64,000 nt of DNA. Origin: Stanieria cyanosphaera PCC 7437. Its GTDB lineage: Bacteria > Cyanobacteriota > Cyanobacteriia > Cyanobacteriales > Xenococcaceae. The DNA lies in assembly GCF_000317575.1 (NCBI RefSeq), contig NC_019748.1, positions 248,001 to 312,000 on the forward strand, read 5' to 3'. Below the pieces are notes generated by a model. The model was not told the DNA's origin and made no database searches. It saw only the letters and a program-made list of their open reading frames with translations. The position numbers were made by a program, and so were the translations under genes. Positions 8,155 through 17,659 of the stretch are shown piece after piece. Every line of letters starts with the position of its first letter. Within the stretch, counting starts at the first letter, position 1.

Positions 8155-8170
8155 GTATCTTTAAAGATAC
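8155..8170. promoter_or_regulatory. Perfect palindrome, candidate antitoxin operator
   Basis: GTATCTTTAAAGATAC is a perfect 16-bp inverted repeat that ends 12 bp upstream of the toxin-remnant start on the minus strand. Antitoxins of this family autorepress by binding palindromes at this position. The assignment as operator is inferred from position and symmetry only. Confidence 0.55.
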
Positions 8171-8354
8171 GATAGGTCAAATTGTTGGCATTGATAACTG
8201 AAACTTTTCTCTTCTTCTTCTCGATCGCGATCAATAACTGTATTAATAACGAGGCAATTATTTCTAATAGATAACTGATGTTATTGCTCGATCCTCAAAA
8301 TTATCTCCACGCCTAATTTATTCCACAAAACCAGTCGATAACTATCGCTCGCCA

Positions 8355-11300
8355 ATGACAAAGGACAAAGAAATGACAAATCTTTTTTATCGCAATATTC
8401 GACTGCTAATTTTAACCATTATTGTAATTGTGGTTTGGGGACTTTCGGCTTTCTTTAGTTTGCCTCGTTTGGAAGACCCAGAACAAACTCCCCGTAATGC
8501 GGTAATTACAACTAGTTTTCCTGGTGCTAGTGCTGAAAGGGTAGAATCTTTAGTTACAGAAAAACTGGAACAGGAATTATTAGAAGTTGAAGAGATTGAT
8601 AAGATTGAATCTACTTCTCGCCTGGGTTTTTCGACCATCAATGTGCAATTGAAAGATGAAATTGTTGAAGTCGATCCGATTTGGTCGAGAATCCGCGACC
8701 AAGTAAACGATGTTGTCCCTCAACTTCCTGCTGGTGCAGCTACACCTAATCTGGATGAGACGGAAATTCAAGCTAATGCCCTAATTATTGGTTTAACTTG
8801 GGAACTAGATTCACCACCTAATTATGCTATTTTACGTCGTTGGAGTGAAGAACTACAGGCTCGATTGCGATCGCTTGAAGGAACTAAGCAAGTAGAACTT
8901 TACGGTACTCCCACAGAAGAGATTACGGTTACTATTAGTCCCGAACGTTTAAATTCTTTAGGTTTAAATGTAGCTGATATTTCCCAACAAATTAAAAATA
9001 GTGATGCTAAAGTATCAGCCGGTCAATTACGTAGTGATAATAACGATCTTTTATTTGAGGTAACAGGAGAATTAGATTCTCTCAACCGTATTAATAATAT
9101 TCCGATTCAGTTTGGTAGTACAGGACAATCAATTCGCTTGGGTGATCTTGCTGTAGTTAAAAAGGGAATTGTTGAACCTGCTAGTGAGTTGGCTTTAATT
9201 AATGGTAAACCTGGTATTGCGATCGGGGCAATGGTTCAGTCTAATCAACTTCTTGATCGTTGGGCAAAAGTTGCCTTTCTGACTCTAGATCAATTTAAAG
9301 CACAATTAGCTGATGGAGTTGGTTTACACATCCTGTTTAATCAAAGTGTTTATGTAGAAGCCCAATTAAGTCAAGTAATTAGTAACTTGATTACAGGAGG
9401 ATTACTAGTTGTAGCTGTTACCTTCTTTATGATGGGTTGGAAATCCTCTTTAATTGTTGGTTCAGCTTTACCTTTAGCAACCTTAACTGTGTTTGGTTGT
9501 ATGCAGGTTTTGGGAATTCCTCTTCATCAAACCTCAGTTACAGGAGTGATTATTGCATTGGGTTTATTGATTGATAACGCAATTATTGTTGTTGATGAAG
9601 TGCAACACTGTCTTAAAGAAGGGATTAAACCCGATCGCGCGATATCTAAAACTGTTTCTACCATAACCATACCTTTACTCGCTTCTACTGTAACTACAGT
9701 TCTCGCTTTTCTGCCGATTGTTTTAGCTCCAGGTGGTGGTGGGGAATTTTTGGGCGATTTGGGCATGACAGTTATTCTAGCAATTGTTAGCTCTTTAATT
9801 CTCTCTTTAACTATCATTCCTGCTTTGGTAGGGAGATTGAATTCCCGTAGAGGCGAATGGCATTCACCCCATCAAAAGCATTCGTCTAAACAACCTTGGT
9901 GGCAAGTTGGCTATTCTAATTCTCATCTAACTGAAATCTATCGCTGGAGTTTAGATAAAATTCTTGGAAAACCTTTATTAGGCATTGCTTTAACTTTAAT
10001 TTTGCCAATCTCTGGTTTTTTGATTGCACCGCATTTAGAACAACAGTTCTTTCCGCCCACAGACCGCCAACAATTTTATCTTGAAATAGAATTACCTACC
10101 CAAACATCGATCGCAACTACTCAAACTACGGTAACAGAAGCCAGGCAAATCATTACCAAACGCCCTGAAGTAGTAGATGTTCATTGGTTTATGGGCAAGA
10201 GTGCGCCTTCATTTTATTACAATGTTGTGCGCGATCGCGAAAATTCTGCCAATTATGCCCAAGGAATGGTACAGGTTAAACCTGGTGTTAAATCTGGCTC
10301 TTTAATTCAAGGTTTACAAACAGAATTAGACCGTGCCTTTCCTCAAGCTCAAATTTTAGTGAGACAATTAGAACAAGGTCCTCCCTTTGGCGCACCAATT
10401 GAATTGCGTCTTTATGGTTCAGATTTAGATCGATTACAAGAATTAGGTAATCAGGCGCGGACTATTCTCTCTCAAGTGCCTAATGTCATTCAAACTAAAG
10501 CAGATTTAAGCGAAATACCTAAACTAGCCTTAAATATTAACGAAGAAGAAGCCAGAAGAGTAGGAATTGATAAAACTGCGATCGCACAACAGTTAGATTA
10601 TTCTCTAGAAGGTGCGGTTGGTGGTTCGGTTTTGGAATTTACTGAAGAACTAGCAGTTAGAGTGCGCCTGGATCATGTAAACCGCTCTAATTTAACCGAT
10701 ATTTCTTCCCTTAATATCAATACTCCCAATGGTTCTATTCCTTTATCTGCCGTCGCTGAAGTGCAAATAGTTCCCGATCTAGCTGCGATCGCCAGACGTA
10801 ATGGAGAAAGAGTGAATACTGTCAAAGGATATATTAGTGCAGGAACTTTACCTGCTGAGGTTTTAGCCCAATTTCAACAACAACTAAAAAGTAATCATTT
10901 TCAACTGCCTGTAGGTTATCGCTATGAATATGGTGGCGAAGCAGATACTCGAGGTTCAGCGGTAGGTAATTTATTTTCTAGCATCGGAATACTATTAATT
11001 TTAATGGTAGCAACTCTCGTCCTGACCTTTAACTCTTTCAAACTCGCAGCCGTCATTGCTGTAATCGCCGTTTTATCAGTAGGATTAGGATTTGGTTCTC
11101 TTTGGTTATTTAGTTATCCCTTCGGTTTTACTGCGATTCTTGGCACTATTGCTTTAGTTGGAATAGCTGTCAATGATTCAATTGTTGTTTTGAGTGCTTT
11201 GGATGAAGATCCCCAAACCCGTACAGGCGGTCTCGGCAAAGCCGAGGCACTGCGTGATCGCTATGCAACCAGAGAAATAGTAGTTCGTTCTACTCGTCAT

Positions 11301-11693
11301 ATCATTTCCACTACTGTTACTACTGTGGTTGGTTTTATTCCCTTAGTTTTAGACCCTAGTGGTTTTTGGCCACCGCTTGCCATTACCATCGTTTGTGGGT
11401 TAGGAGGAGCTACTTTAATGGCATTATATTTTATTCCCTGCATTTATCTCCTGATTTGTCGTTATCCCAACCCTTTACTACTTTTACCAGCAGCAGCGCA
11501 AGTAGTGGGGTTATTGCCACCTAGCAAACCTAGTTCTAGTAAATTATTACCAGGAAGTAGCGATCGCGGTAGTCGAGTCAAACAAAACCATCAACGCTAT
11601 TTACCCAAAAATGTAGCTCAGAAAAAAGGCAGAAAAAATTTAGCTTTAAAAGCTAGTAAATTTCCTTTGATCAATAAAATTAAGTCCGATTGA
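8355..11693 (+). CDS. RND-family efflux pump (AcrB-like inner-membrane transporter)
   Basis: The 1112-residue protein has the AcrB plan: an N-terminal helix, two large periplasmic loops and two blocks of membrane helices. Recognisable parts are RLEDPEQTPRNAVITTSFPG after helix 1 and the helix-4 motif GLLIDNAIIVVDEV, where the second Asp of the proton relay is Asn. The second half has GIAVNDSIVVL, with Asn at the relay Lys position. Two in-frame repeat insertions enlarge loops, at residues about 497-506 (9847-9872) and 958-971 (11227-11261). The basic C-terminal tail after residue 1065 is poorly conserved. It should pair with the HlyD adaptor at 5640-7670. ATG 8355 or ATG 8385 could be the start. 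Confidence 0.9.
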   Translation: MTKDKEMTNLFYRNIRLLILTIIVIVVWGLSAFFSLPRLEDPEQTPRNAVITTSFPGASAERVESLVTEKLEQELLEVEEIDKIESTSRLGFSTINVQLKDEIVEVDPIWSRIRDQVNDVVPQLPAGAATPNLDETEIQANALIIGLTWELDSPPNYAILRRWSEELQARLRSLEGTKQVELYGTPTEEITVTISPERLNSLGLNVADISQQIKNSDAKVSAGQLRSDNNDLLFEVTGELDSLNRINNIPIQFGSTGQSIRLGDLAVVKKGIVEPASELALINGKPGIAIGAMVQSNQLLDRWAKVAFLTLDQFKAQLADGVGLHILFNQSVYVEAQLSQVISNLITGGLLVVAVTFFMMGWKSSLIVGSALPLATLTVFGCMQVLGIPLHQTSVTGVIIALGLLIDNAIIVVDEVQHCLKEGIKPDRAISKTVSTITIPLLASTVTTVLAFLPIVLAPGGGGEFLGDLGMTVILAIVSSLILSLTIIPALVGRLNSRRGEWHSPHQKHSSKQPWWQVGYSNSHLTEIYRWSLDKILGKPLLGIALTLILPISGFLIAPHLEQQFFPPTDRQQFYLEIELPTQTSIATTQTTVTEARQIITKRPEVVDVHWFMGKSAPSFYYNVVRDRENSANYAQGMVQVKPGVKSGSLIQGLQTELDRAFPQAQILVRQLEQGPPFGAPIELRLYGSDLDRLQELGNQARTILSQVPNVIQTKADLSEIPKLALNINEEEARRVGIDKTAIAQQLDYSLEGAVGGSVLEFTEELAVRVRLDHVNRSNLTDISSLNINTPNGSIPLSAVAEVQIVPDLAAIARRNGERVNTVKGYISAGTLPAEVLAQFQQQLKSNHFQLPVGYRYEYGGEADTRGSAVGNLFSSIGILLILMVATLVLTFNSFKLAAVIAVIAVLSVGLGFGSLWLFSYPFGFTAILGTIALVGIAVNDSIVVLSALDEDPQTRTGGLGKAEALRDRYATREIVVRSTRHIISTTVTTVVGFIPLVLDPSGFWPPLAITIVCGLGGATLMALYFIPCIYLLICRYPNPLLLLPAAAQVVGLLPPSKPSSSKLLPGSSDRGSRVKQNHQRYLPKNVAQKKGRKNLALKASKFPLINKIKSD
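9847..9872. repeat. Degenerate palindrome within the RND gene
   Basis: GTAGAGGCGAATGGCATTCA followed by CCCCATC is a decayed member of the GTAGGGGCGAAT / ATTCGCCCCTAC family. It is translated in frame (RRGEWHSPH) in a loop after the sixth membrane helix of the pump. Confidence 0.6.
11227..11261. repeat. HIP1-bounded palindromic repeat within the RND gene
   Basis: Inner stem CTCGGC-AAA-GCCGAG is followed by GCACTGCGTGATCGC. This is the second copy of the element in the MATE pseudogene at 3482. It adds about 12 in-frame residues (GGLGKAEALRDR) between ALDEDPQTRT and EIVVRSTRHI. Confidence 0.7.
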
Positions 11694-11906
11694 ACAACAT
11701 TTCGGTAAACTCATTCTAAGTACTCTTAAGGGAAACACCCAAACAGTTTATCTAACTTGATCTATCATCAAGGAACAAAAAGTGATTTTGAACTTGCGAT
11801 CGCATTTAATAACTAAAATCAGTACAATAAAAGATTAGAGCTATTTTCAATATTTAATGATGTTGACTTGCACTTTGTTTAACTTAACCTACGCCTATCA
11901 TAAAAT

Positions 11907-12158
11907 TTAAACCTTTTCTTCCACAGAAGAATTGGCATAAAGTTCTTTAATCATACGGGGATAAAGAATCAAAAAATAACCCCACCATAAACCAATTAAA
12001 ATAGCTAAGATTAACGTGAGCCATAGTATTTTAGTTAAAACCCAACAAACACTTACTAAACTAATCCCCGTCAAGATAATTGACCAAGGTTGACACCACC
12101 AAGGCTTATAATTCCAAATGTTAAATGAATTATTTTTTGATTGAGAATTCAATTTCAA
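11907..12158 (-). CDS. Small conserved cyanobacterial membrane protein
   Basis: This 83-residue protein begins with a polar stretch, then IWNYKPWWCQPWSIILTG and two hydrophobic segments (about residues 27-45 and 47-66), ending in a charged tail. The WNYKPWWCQPWSI motif is typical of a short uncharacterised cyanobacterial family (DUF6737-like, from memory). It is probably an integral thylakoid or plasma membrane protein of unknown function. It stands alone on the minus strand, downstream of and convergent with the RND pump gene. Confidence 0.65.
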   Translation of the reverse strand: MKLNSQSKNNSFNIWNYKPWWCQPWSIILTGISLVSVCWVLTKILWLTLILAILIGLWWGYFLILYPRMIKELYANSSVEEKV

Positions 12159-12264
12159 CTAATCCTAACTAAGTACAAAATTTTATATGGATTTGGCTTA
12201 TATAAATACTTCATATTCAAGATTAGCATGATTTAAAAAAAACATAATTTTAACTAGATATCAA

Positions 12265-12774
12265 TTAACTAAACCATTCTGCTCCGCCTGGTAATTGAAC
12301 TAACTGCTGATCGATTTCATTAGGTAAATCTTTAACAGTATGTATATAAGTTAAATCTAGTAATTTTTGACTAATATTTATTAATTCATCGCGTTGAATT
12401 TGTGCTGATATTTGTGCGGGTTTTAAACCGCCGTTCAAGACTTCTACACTAACAGGACGAATAGCCACCTCAATGGCTTCTTCTAAATAAGGTAACCATT
12501 CAGCTTGCTTAATATAATAAGACTTTTTATTGTCTTTAAGATTAAGTTTTTTAATTTGAATAATTGAATCAGATATAGAAGCTATCCAAGAATTTGTTAA
12601 GCGTTTTTCGAGTTGATTTTTAATTAAATGAATCAGTAAGCGAACTAAAAAGGATTCAATATTGCGTAAAATTGCCTGTTTACCCATTCCTTCTAGTTCA
12701 TCAATAATATCTAATGCATCTTGATAGCGTCCTTCAACTATACTCTGTTTGAGATCGATTAATTCTTGAACCAT
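12265..12774 (-). CDS. DUF29-family protein
   Basis: A 169-residue, mostly helical soluble protein of the DUF29 family, which is greatly expanded in cyanobacteria and has no proven function. The N-terminal part (DALDIIDELEGMGKQAI, then LIHLIKNQLEKRLTNSW) closely parallels the second DUF29 gene of this window at 45327-45752. It has no signal peptide or membrane segment. The copy is a single gene on the minus strand; the 280 bp between it and the flippase gene contain no other gene. Confidence 0.8.
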   Translation of the reverse strand: MVQELIDLKQSIVEGRYQDALDIIDELEGMGKQAILRNIESFLVRLLIHLIKNQLEKRLTNSWIASISDSIIQIKKLNLKDNKKSYYIKQAEWLPYLEEAIEVAIRPVSVEVLNGGLKPAQISAQIQRDELINISQKLLDLTYIHTVKDLPNEIDQQLVQLPGGAEWFS

Positions 12775-13054
12775 TATGTTAGTTTGATAAATTAAAATTG
12801 GTCACAACACTTTTTCTTGCTTCTATTTTAAGAATTATACGATCGCGCGTACTTGGACACGGATTTTTTTGAGCAACTAAGTCTAGTGAGTGCGTCGAAG
12901 ACTAGCTGATTTTTTACGGGACACGGAATTATTATCCCTCAGATTAAGTTAAATTTGGAGCAGATATCTATTTTTTTACATTTGAGGATGTTTAATGATT
13001 CTTAAAATTACTAATTGCTTGGGAAATTGCTCTAGCTGTCGTTAAAATACTTGA

Positions 13055-14410
13055 ATGCTAAAAAGATTATCTAAAATTCACCAAAAATTTAGTCCCGAAA
13101 AACTCAAGATTATTAGTAATATAGGTTGGTTGGTTTCCGAGCGAATCTTCGGGATGGTGATCAACTTTGTGGTAGTTATTTATGTAGTTAGATATTTAGG
13201 TTCGGCGAACTTTGGAAAACTAAGCTATTGTATTAGCTTTGTGGGTTTATTTGAGGCGATCGCGAAATTAGGACTAGATGATATTGTAGTTCGTAACTTA
13301 GTACGAGAAAAAGAATATACGAATATTATTCTCGGTTCATCCTTTATTTTAAAATTAATTGGTTCGTTGGTTGCTTGCAGTTTGATTTTTATTAGTAGTT
13401 TAAGTTTTAATAATGACTGGCAAACTCAACTGATGACTTTAATTATTGCATTGGGTTTAGTTTTTACTTCTTTTGATGTGATTGATTACTGGTTTCAATC
13501 TCAAGTTCAATCAGGAGCGATCGCAATTGTCAGAAGTGGACAATTAATTTTAAATTCTTTAGCTAAATTAATTTTTGTAATTTGGCAATTTCCCTTGATT
13601 GCTTTTGCTTGGTTAATACTAATAGACTACCTAGGTAAAGCGATCGCTAGAATTTGGGTATATTGGCGACATCATTATTCTCTGTTTGATTGGCGGTTTA
13701 ATTGGTCACAAGCAAGAAGATTACTGAAAGATTCTTCTCCTCTAATTTTATCTGGGGTAATGGTTGCGATTTACATGAAAATCGATCAAGTCATGTTGGG
13801 TAATCTTGCTAACGATCAAGCGGTAGGAAATTATGCTGCTGCGGTAAGATTTTCGGAAATTTGGTATTTTATTCCAATTGCAATTTGTTCTTCGGTTTAT
13901 CCTGCCATTATTCAAGCTAAACAAAGAAGTGAGCAAGAATACTATTCTAAATTACAACAATTATATGATTTGATGGTTTGGATAGCGTTAGCAATTGCTG
14001 TTCCTATGACTTTTGTGGCAAAACCTTTAATGATTAGATTACTCGGCGCAGAATATGCTGAAGCAGGAGAAATTTTAGCGTGGCACATTTGGGCAGGAGT
14101 TTTCGTCTTTTTGGGCGTCGCTCGCAGCAAATGGTTAATGGTAGAAAATTTTACAGTATTTAGTTTTGCGACTACCAGTATTGGTGCATTAACTAACGTA
14201 ATCTTAAATTTTCTCTTCATTCCTACTTATCAAGGCAATGGTGCTGCGATCGCGACAGTAATTTCTTATGCTGTTGCTGCCTATTTTGCTTGTATTTTTT
14301 ATCCCCCAATGTTTAAAACTGGTTGGATGTTAACCAAAGCTCTTTTTATCCCCCTCAGATTTCGCCAAAATTTAGTTTATTTTCAGGCAATCAAAACTAA
14401 GTTATTATAA
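13055..14410 (+). CDS. Polysaccharide flippase, Wzx-like
   Basis: The 451-residue protein has about 12 to 14 hydrophobic helices and the family start (NIGWLVSERIFGMVINFVVV, then YLGSANFGKLSYCISFVGLF). Members flip lipid-linked oligosaccharides across the plasma membrane during exopolysaccharide, capsule or O-antigen synthesis. The neighbours fit: an FkbM methyltransferase follows after 22 bp in the same direction and a GT2 glycosyltransferase faces it. The start ATG at 13055 lies just before the first amphipathic stretch. The sugar carried cannot be read from sequence. Confidence 0.9.
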   Translation: MLKRLSKIHQKFSPEKLKIISNIGWLVSERIFGMVINFVVVIYVVRYLGSANFGKLSYCISFVGLFEAIAKLGLDDIVVRNLVREKEYTNIILGSSFILKLIGSLVACSLIFISSLSFNNDWQTQLMTLIIALGLVFTSFDVIDYWFQSQVQSGAIAIVRSGQLILNSLAKLIFVIWQFPLIAFAWLILIDYLGKAIARIWVYWRHHYSLFDWRFNWSQARRLLKDSSPLILSGVMVAIYMKIDQVMLGNLANDQAVGNYAAAVRFSEIWYFIPIAICSSVYPAIIQAKQRSEQEYYSKLQQLYDLMVWIALAIAVPMTFVAKPLMIRLLGAEYAEAGEILAWHIWAGVFVFLGVARSKWLMVENFTVFSFATTSIGALTNVILNFLFIPTYQGNGAAIATVISYAVAAYFACIFYPPMFKTGWMLTKALFIPLRFRQNLVYFQAIKTKLL

Positions 14411-14432
14411 TTTAATTTTTACACTTAAAAAT

Positions 14433-15236
14433 ATGAATTTCGCCGAACAACTTACTTATTGGTATGCTCGAATTTTTGCTAAACCTCAATATATTAAATT
14501 AAATAGATTATTGTTTACGTTGGGTTCAAAAGGACTGGGTTTGCGTAACTATCAGGATTTATCAATTACTGGTGAATTATCTTTCTTGAAAAAATATTTG
14601 ATTCAGCGTCAAAATCCTATCGTATTTGATGTTGGCGCGAATCGAGGTAAATATAGTTTGATTTGTCAACAATTAAATCCTAACTCAAAAATATTTTGTT
14701 TTGAACCTCATCCTCAAAATTTCTCTTTCTTAAAAGAGCAAATAAAATCCTCAAATATTGTTGTGTTGAATCAAGCTTTATCAGAACAACCAGGCAAACT
14801 ATTTCTTTATGATTATAAAAATAATAATGGCTCTACCCATGCCACTTTATATGAAAATGTAATTGAAACTCTTCATGGTTCAGAAAGTACTGCTGTAGAA
14901 GTTGAAGTTTCTACTATTGATACAGTAATTAAAAATTATAATCTTGATAAAATCGATTTGCTAAAAATAGATGTTGAAGGACATGAATTAAAAGTATTAA
15001 CTGGAGCTAAAGAAGCAATTCAACAGGGAAAAATTGAGGCAATTCAATTTGAATTCACTCATATCAATGTTATTTCTAGAGTATTCATGAAAGATTTTAT
15101 CGAGCTTTTGGGAGAAAATTATAATTTTTATCGGTTGTTACCCACAGGTTTATTACCATTAGGTCAATATAATCCAATTACTCACGAAATTTTTATCTAT
15201 CAAAATATTATTTGTCTCAAAAAAGATTGTAATTAA
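14433..15236 (+). CDS. FkbM-family SAM-dependent methyltransferase
   Basis: The 267-residue protein shows SAM-binding motif I (VFDVGANRGKYS, about residue 67), an acidic strand end (CFEPHPQN) and the family signature LLKIDVEGHELKVLTGA near residue 182. FkbM-type enzymes O-methylate sugars or polyketides; beside a flippase a sugar O-methyltransferase is most likely. It is 22 bp downstream of the flippase gene, almost certainly co-transcribed. The following 176 bp contain heptamer repeats only. Confidence 0.88.
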   Translation: MNFAEQLTYWYARIFAKPQYIKLNRLLFTLGSKGLGLRNYQDLSITGELSFLKKYLIQRQNPIVFDVGANRGKYSLICQQLNPNSKIFCFEPHPQNFSFLKEQIKSSNIVVLNQALSEQPGKLFLYDYKNNNGSTHATLYENVIETLHGSESTAVEVEVSTIDTVIKNYNLDKIDLLKIDVEGHELKVLTGAKEAIQQGKIEAIQFEFTHINVISRVFMKDFIELLGENYNFYRLLPTGLLPLGQYNPITHEIFIYQNIICLKKDCN

Positions 15237-15412
15237 TTTTGATTATAATGATCATCTTACCTAAGTTATCAGTTATCAGTTACTAATTATGAGGGATGAA
15301 TAATCAACCATTAACATAAGCGAAGCGCACTACCGTAGGTCTCAAAAATCAACCATTTACTCAATATAAAAACACAGAGTGAAAAAGTTTATTTTAAATA
15401 TTGAATGCGGTA

Positions 15413-16519
15413 TTACCAACCTTCAATTCGCAAAATTTTATTTTTAAATAACTGATAACCATAACCAAAAAAATGAGCTAAAGGCATGGTTAAGATGACA
15501 ATTCCAGTATAAAACCAGCGAACTAGTAAAGATGGTATTTGTTCTGATTTTCCTCGCCAAATCTCAGTAGCAAATCGCTCTTTTAACTTCCAATTAACAC
15601 GTAAACTTTCAATCAAAGGAATCAATAAACCAGCTAAAATTATTTCCCGAATATGTAAATTTAAGTCGGAAAAAGCTAAATCTAATAATAATAATAAAAT
15701 TAAAGTTAAAATAAATAAAAAAGGTAATTTACCTCGAAGTTGCATTTGCTCTGGATGTTTGACACTAGTAAGATAGCGTCCTCTACCATATTTAAAATAT
15801 TGTATCCATAATGATTTCCAAGTTTTTCTCGGATAATACCACACTTTAATATCCGAACTTACATAGATAGCTTCGGGATTTTTACTCAGTAGTTTTTGAT
15901 TTAATTCTGCATCTTGGTTAGTAATTTGAGATGTGTCAAAAACATTAATCTCATTTAAGTTAGAGTTATTATCTACTGCTAGTAATGCTTTACGCCAAAA
16001 ACATCCTAGATAAACAGTATCCGCATAACCGTCATAATTAATATTTCTATATTTTGCACCACCATTGCCTAAAATACTATTAGCAGCCAGAGCTACTCCT
16101 GCTTGAAAAGCACCAGCAGCAACAAAACGCTGTGCGCCACCAGCGTTGTCAGCTTTAGTTTCTAGTAAAGCTTTGACGCATTTTTCTACATAATCAGAAG
16201 CATATTCACAATGAGCATCGGCACGCAAAAAAATATCTCCTTTGGCTTTTTGTAAGATTATATTGAGAGCGTGTGATTGAATTTTATGGGGATTAATTAT
16301 TAGTTTGACTCGTGAGTCGAATAATGAAATTTGTTTAACTATTTCCTGAGTGCGATCGCTACTGTTGCCATCGGCAATTATAATTTCGATTAATCTGGGA
16401 TATTGACTAGCCAAAAATTTTTGAACAACTTTTTCTATATAAGCTTCTTCGTTATAAGCAGGAATAGCAATTGTTACTGAAGGCAAATCATTGGCAAACG
16501 AGTCAGTTGAAATAACCAT
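15413..16519 (-). CDS. Glycosyltransferase family 2, membrane-anchored
   Basis: The 368-residue protein has an N-terminal GT-A domain: VTIAIPAYNEEAYIEKVV, EIIIADGNSSDRT and the metal-binding FLRADAH. Two to three hydrophobic helices lie in the C-terminal third (about residues 270-310 and 340-360), as in membrane-bound enzymes that transfer sugar to a lipid carrier or extend a polymer. The start is the ATG at 16519. It converges on the FkbM gene and belongs to the same small polysaccharide group. The donor sugar is unknown. Confidence 0.88.
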   Translation of the reverse strand: MVISTDSFANDLPSVTIAIPAYNEEAYIEKVVQKFLASQYPRLIEIIIADGNSSDRTQEIVKQISLFDSRVKLIINPHKIQSHALNIILQKAKGDIFLRADAHCEYASDYVEKCVKALLETKADNAGGAQRFVAAGAFQAGVALAANSILGNGGAKYRNINYDGYADTVYLGCFWRKALLAVDNNSNLNEINVFDTSQITNQDAELNQKLLSKNPEAIYVSSDIKVWYYPRKTWKSLWIQYFKYGRGRYLTSVKHPEQMQLRGKLPFLFILTLILLLLLDLAFSDLNLHIREIILAGLLIPLIESLRVNWKLKERFATEIWRGKSEQIPSLLVRWFYTGIVILTMPLAHFFGYGYQLFKNKILRIEGW

Positions 16520-16650
16520 AAATTACAATTTTTTAGTGGTTGAGATTTAATGGTTGTCTCTAATTAACTACAAAAGTTTTTAAAATCATAACAGCCAAAA
16601 TAGCTAAAAGTTATACTGATTCTTGACAAATAATTTTTCTTGGTCATCCT

Positions 16651-17517
16651 CTAAATTAAATGTCGTTGTAAAGATTGACGCATCACATCTACGGGGACAG
16701 GTTGCTGTAACCAAATTTCTAACGCTGCTACACCCTGTTGTACCAACATTTCCAACCCATCAATTATAATTGCACCTTGTTTTTGAGCGAGTTGTAGAAA
16801 TTTAGTGGGATTAGGAGTGTAAATTAAATCGTACACGATCGCGTCTGATGATAATTTTTTGAACAATTGGGCATCGATAGGAGATTGTTCTACTTGGGGA
16901 TACATTCCAATGGGGGTTGTATTGATTAACAATTCTGCTGCTGGTAGTAATGCGTTCAATCCTTCCCAATAATGAATTTTTAATTTTTTAATAATTTCAC
17001 GATTATCTTGCCAACTTTGATAAAACTGAGCCATTTTATCTTTATTGCGTCCTACTATGTGTATTTCTTGACAGCCAAGTTGAATTAATCCAACAATTAC
17101 TGCTCTAGCTGCACCACCATTACCCAAAATTACAGGTGTTACTTGATGCCAATTTCGTTCTAAATTCTGTAACGGAGCGACAAATCCTATCACATCAGTA
17201 TTTGTTCCTTGCCAACCAACCTTAGTACGCCAAACGGTATTAACTGCACCGATCATCTCCGCTTCAGGAGTAACTTCACTTAATAAAGGTATAATTGCTT
17301 GCTTGTGAGGAATAGTAACACTAAAACCAATTAAATCAATGGTTGCGAATCCCGCGATCGCAATGGCTAAATTATTTGGTTTAACGGGAAAAGGAATATA
17401 AACATAATCAATGCCCATTTGTTCGATAGCAGCATTGTGCATGACGGGCGATAAAGAATGTTCAACTGGATCACCGATAATTCCGAGCAGTTTAGTTGCA
17501 CCTGTAATTAAGACCAT
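16651..17517 (-). CDS. aroE: Shikimate dehydrogenase
   Basis: It catalyses NADPH-dependent reduction of 3-dehydroshikimate to shikimate. Family motifs are complete: SLSPVMHNAA (substrate Ser pair), TIPHK (catalytic Lys), the NADP loop GNGGAARAV, INTTPIGM and YDLIYTPNPTKFL. The ATG at 17517 is preferred because it places the conserved GATKLLGIIGDPVEHS at the usual distance; an in-frame upstream start at 17550 would add 11 unconserved residues. Length is about 288 residues, as normal. It is a housekeeping gene without an evident operon partner. Confidence 0.93.
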   Translation of the reverse strand: MVLITGATKLLGIIGDPVEHSLSPVMHNAAIEQMGIDYVYIPFPVKPNNLAIAIAGFATIDLIGFSVTIPHKQAIIPLLSEVTPEAEMIGAVNTVWRTKVGWQGTNTDVIGFVAPLQNLERNWHQVTPVILGNGGAARAVIVGLIQLGCQEIHIVGRNKDKMAQFYQSWQDNREIIKKLKIHYWEGLNALLPAAELLINTTPIGMYPQVEQSPIDAQLFKKLSSDAIVYDLIYTPNPTKFLQLAQKQGAIIIDGLEMLVQQGVAALEIWLQQPVPVDVMRQSLQRHLI

Positions 17518-17659
17518 AAAATGTTGTGATGTAATCCTCTTTTTTAACAATAGCTTGCCAGGTAAGTCACTTGACTACTAAAAAATTGATGTCATTGCCA
17601 AGCGCGATCGCTTTTAACTAAACTAGAGTAAGAGCGATCGCCAATGTAGTTAGCAAAAA

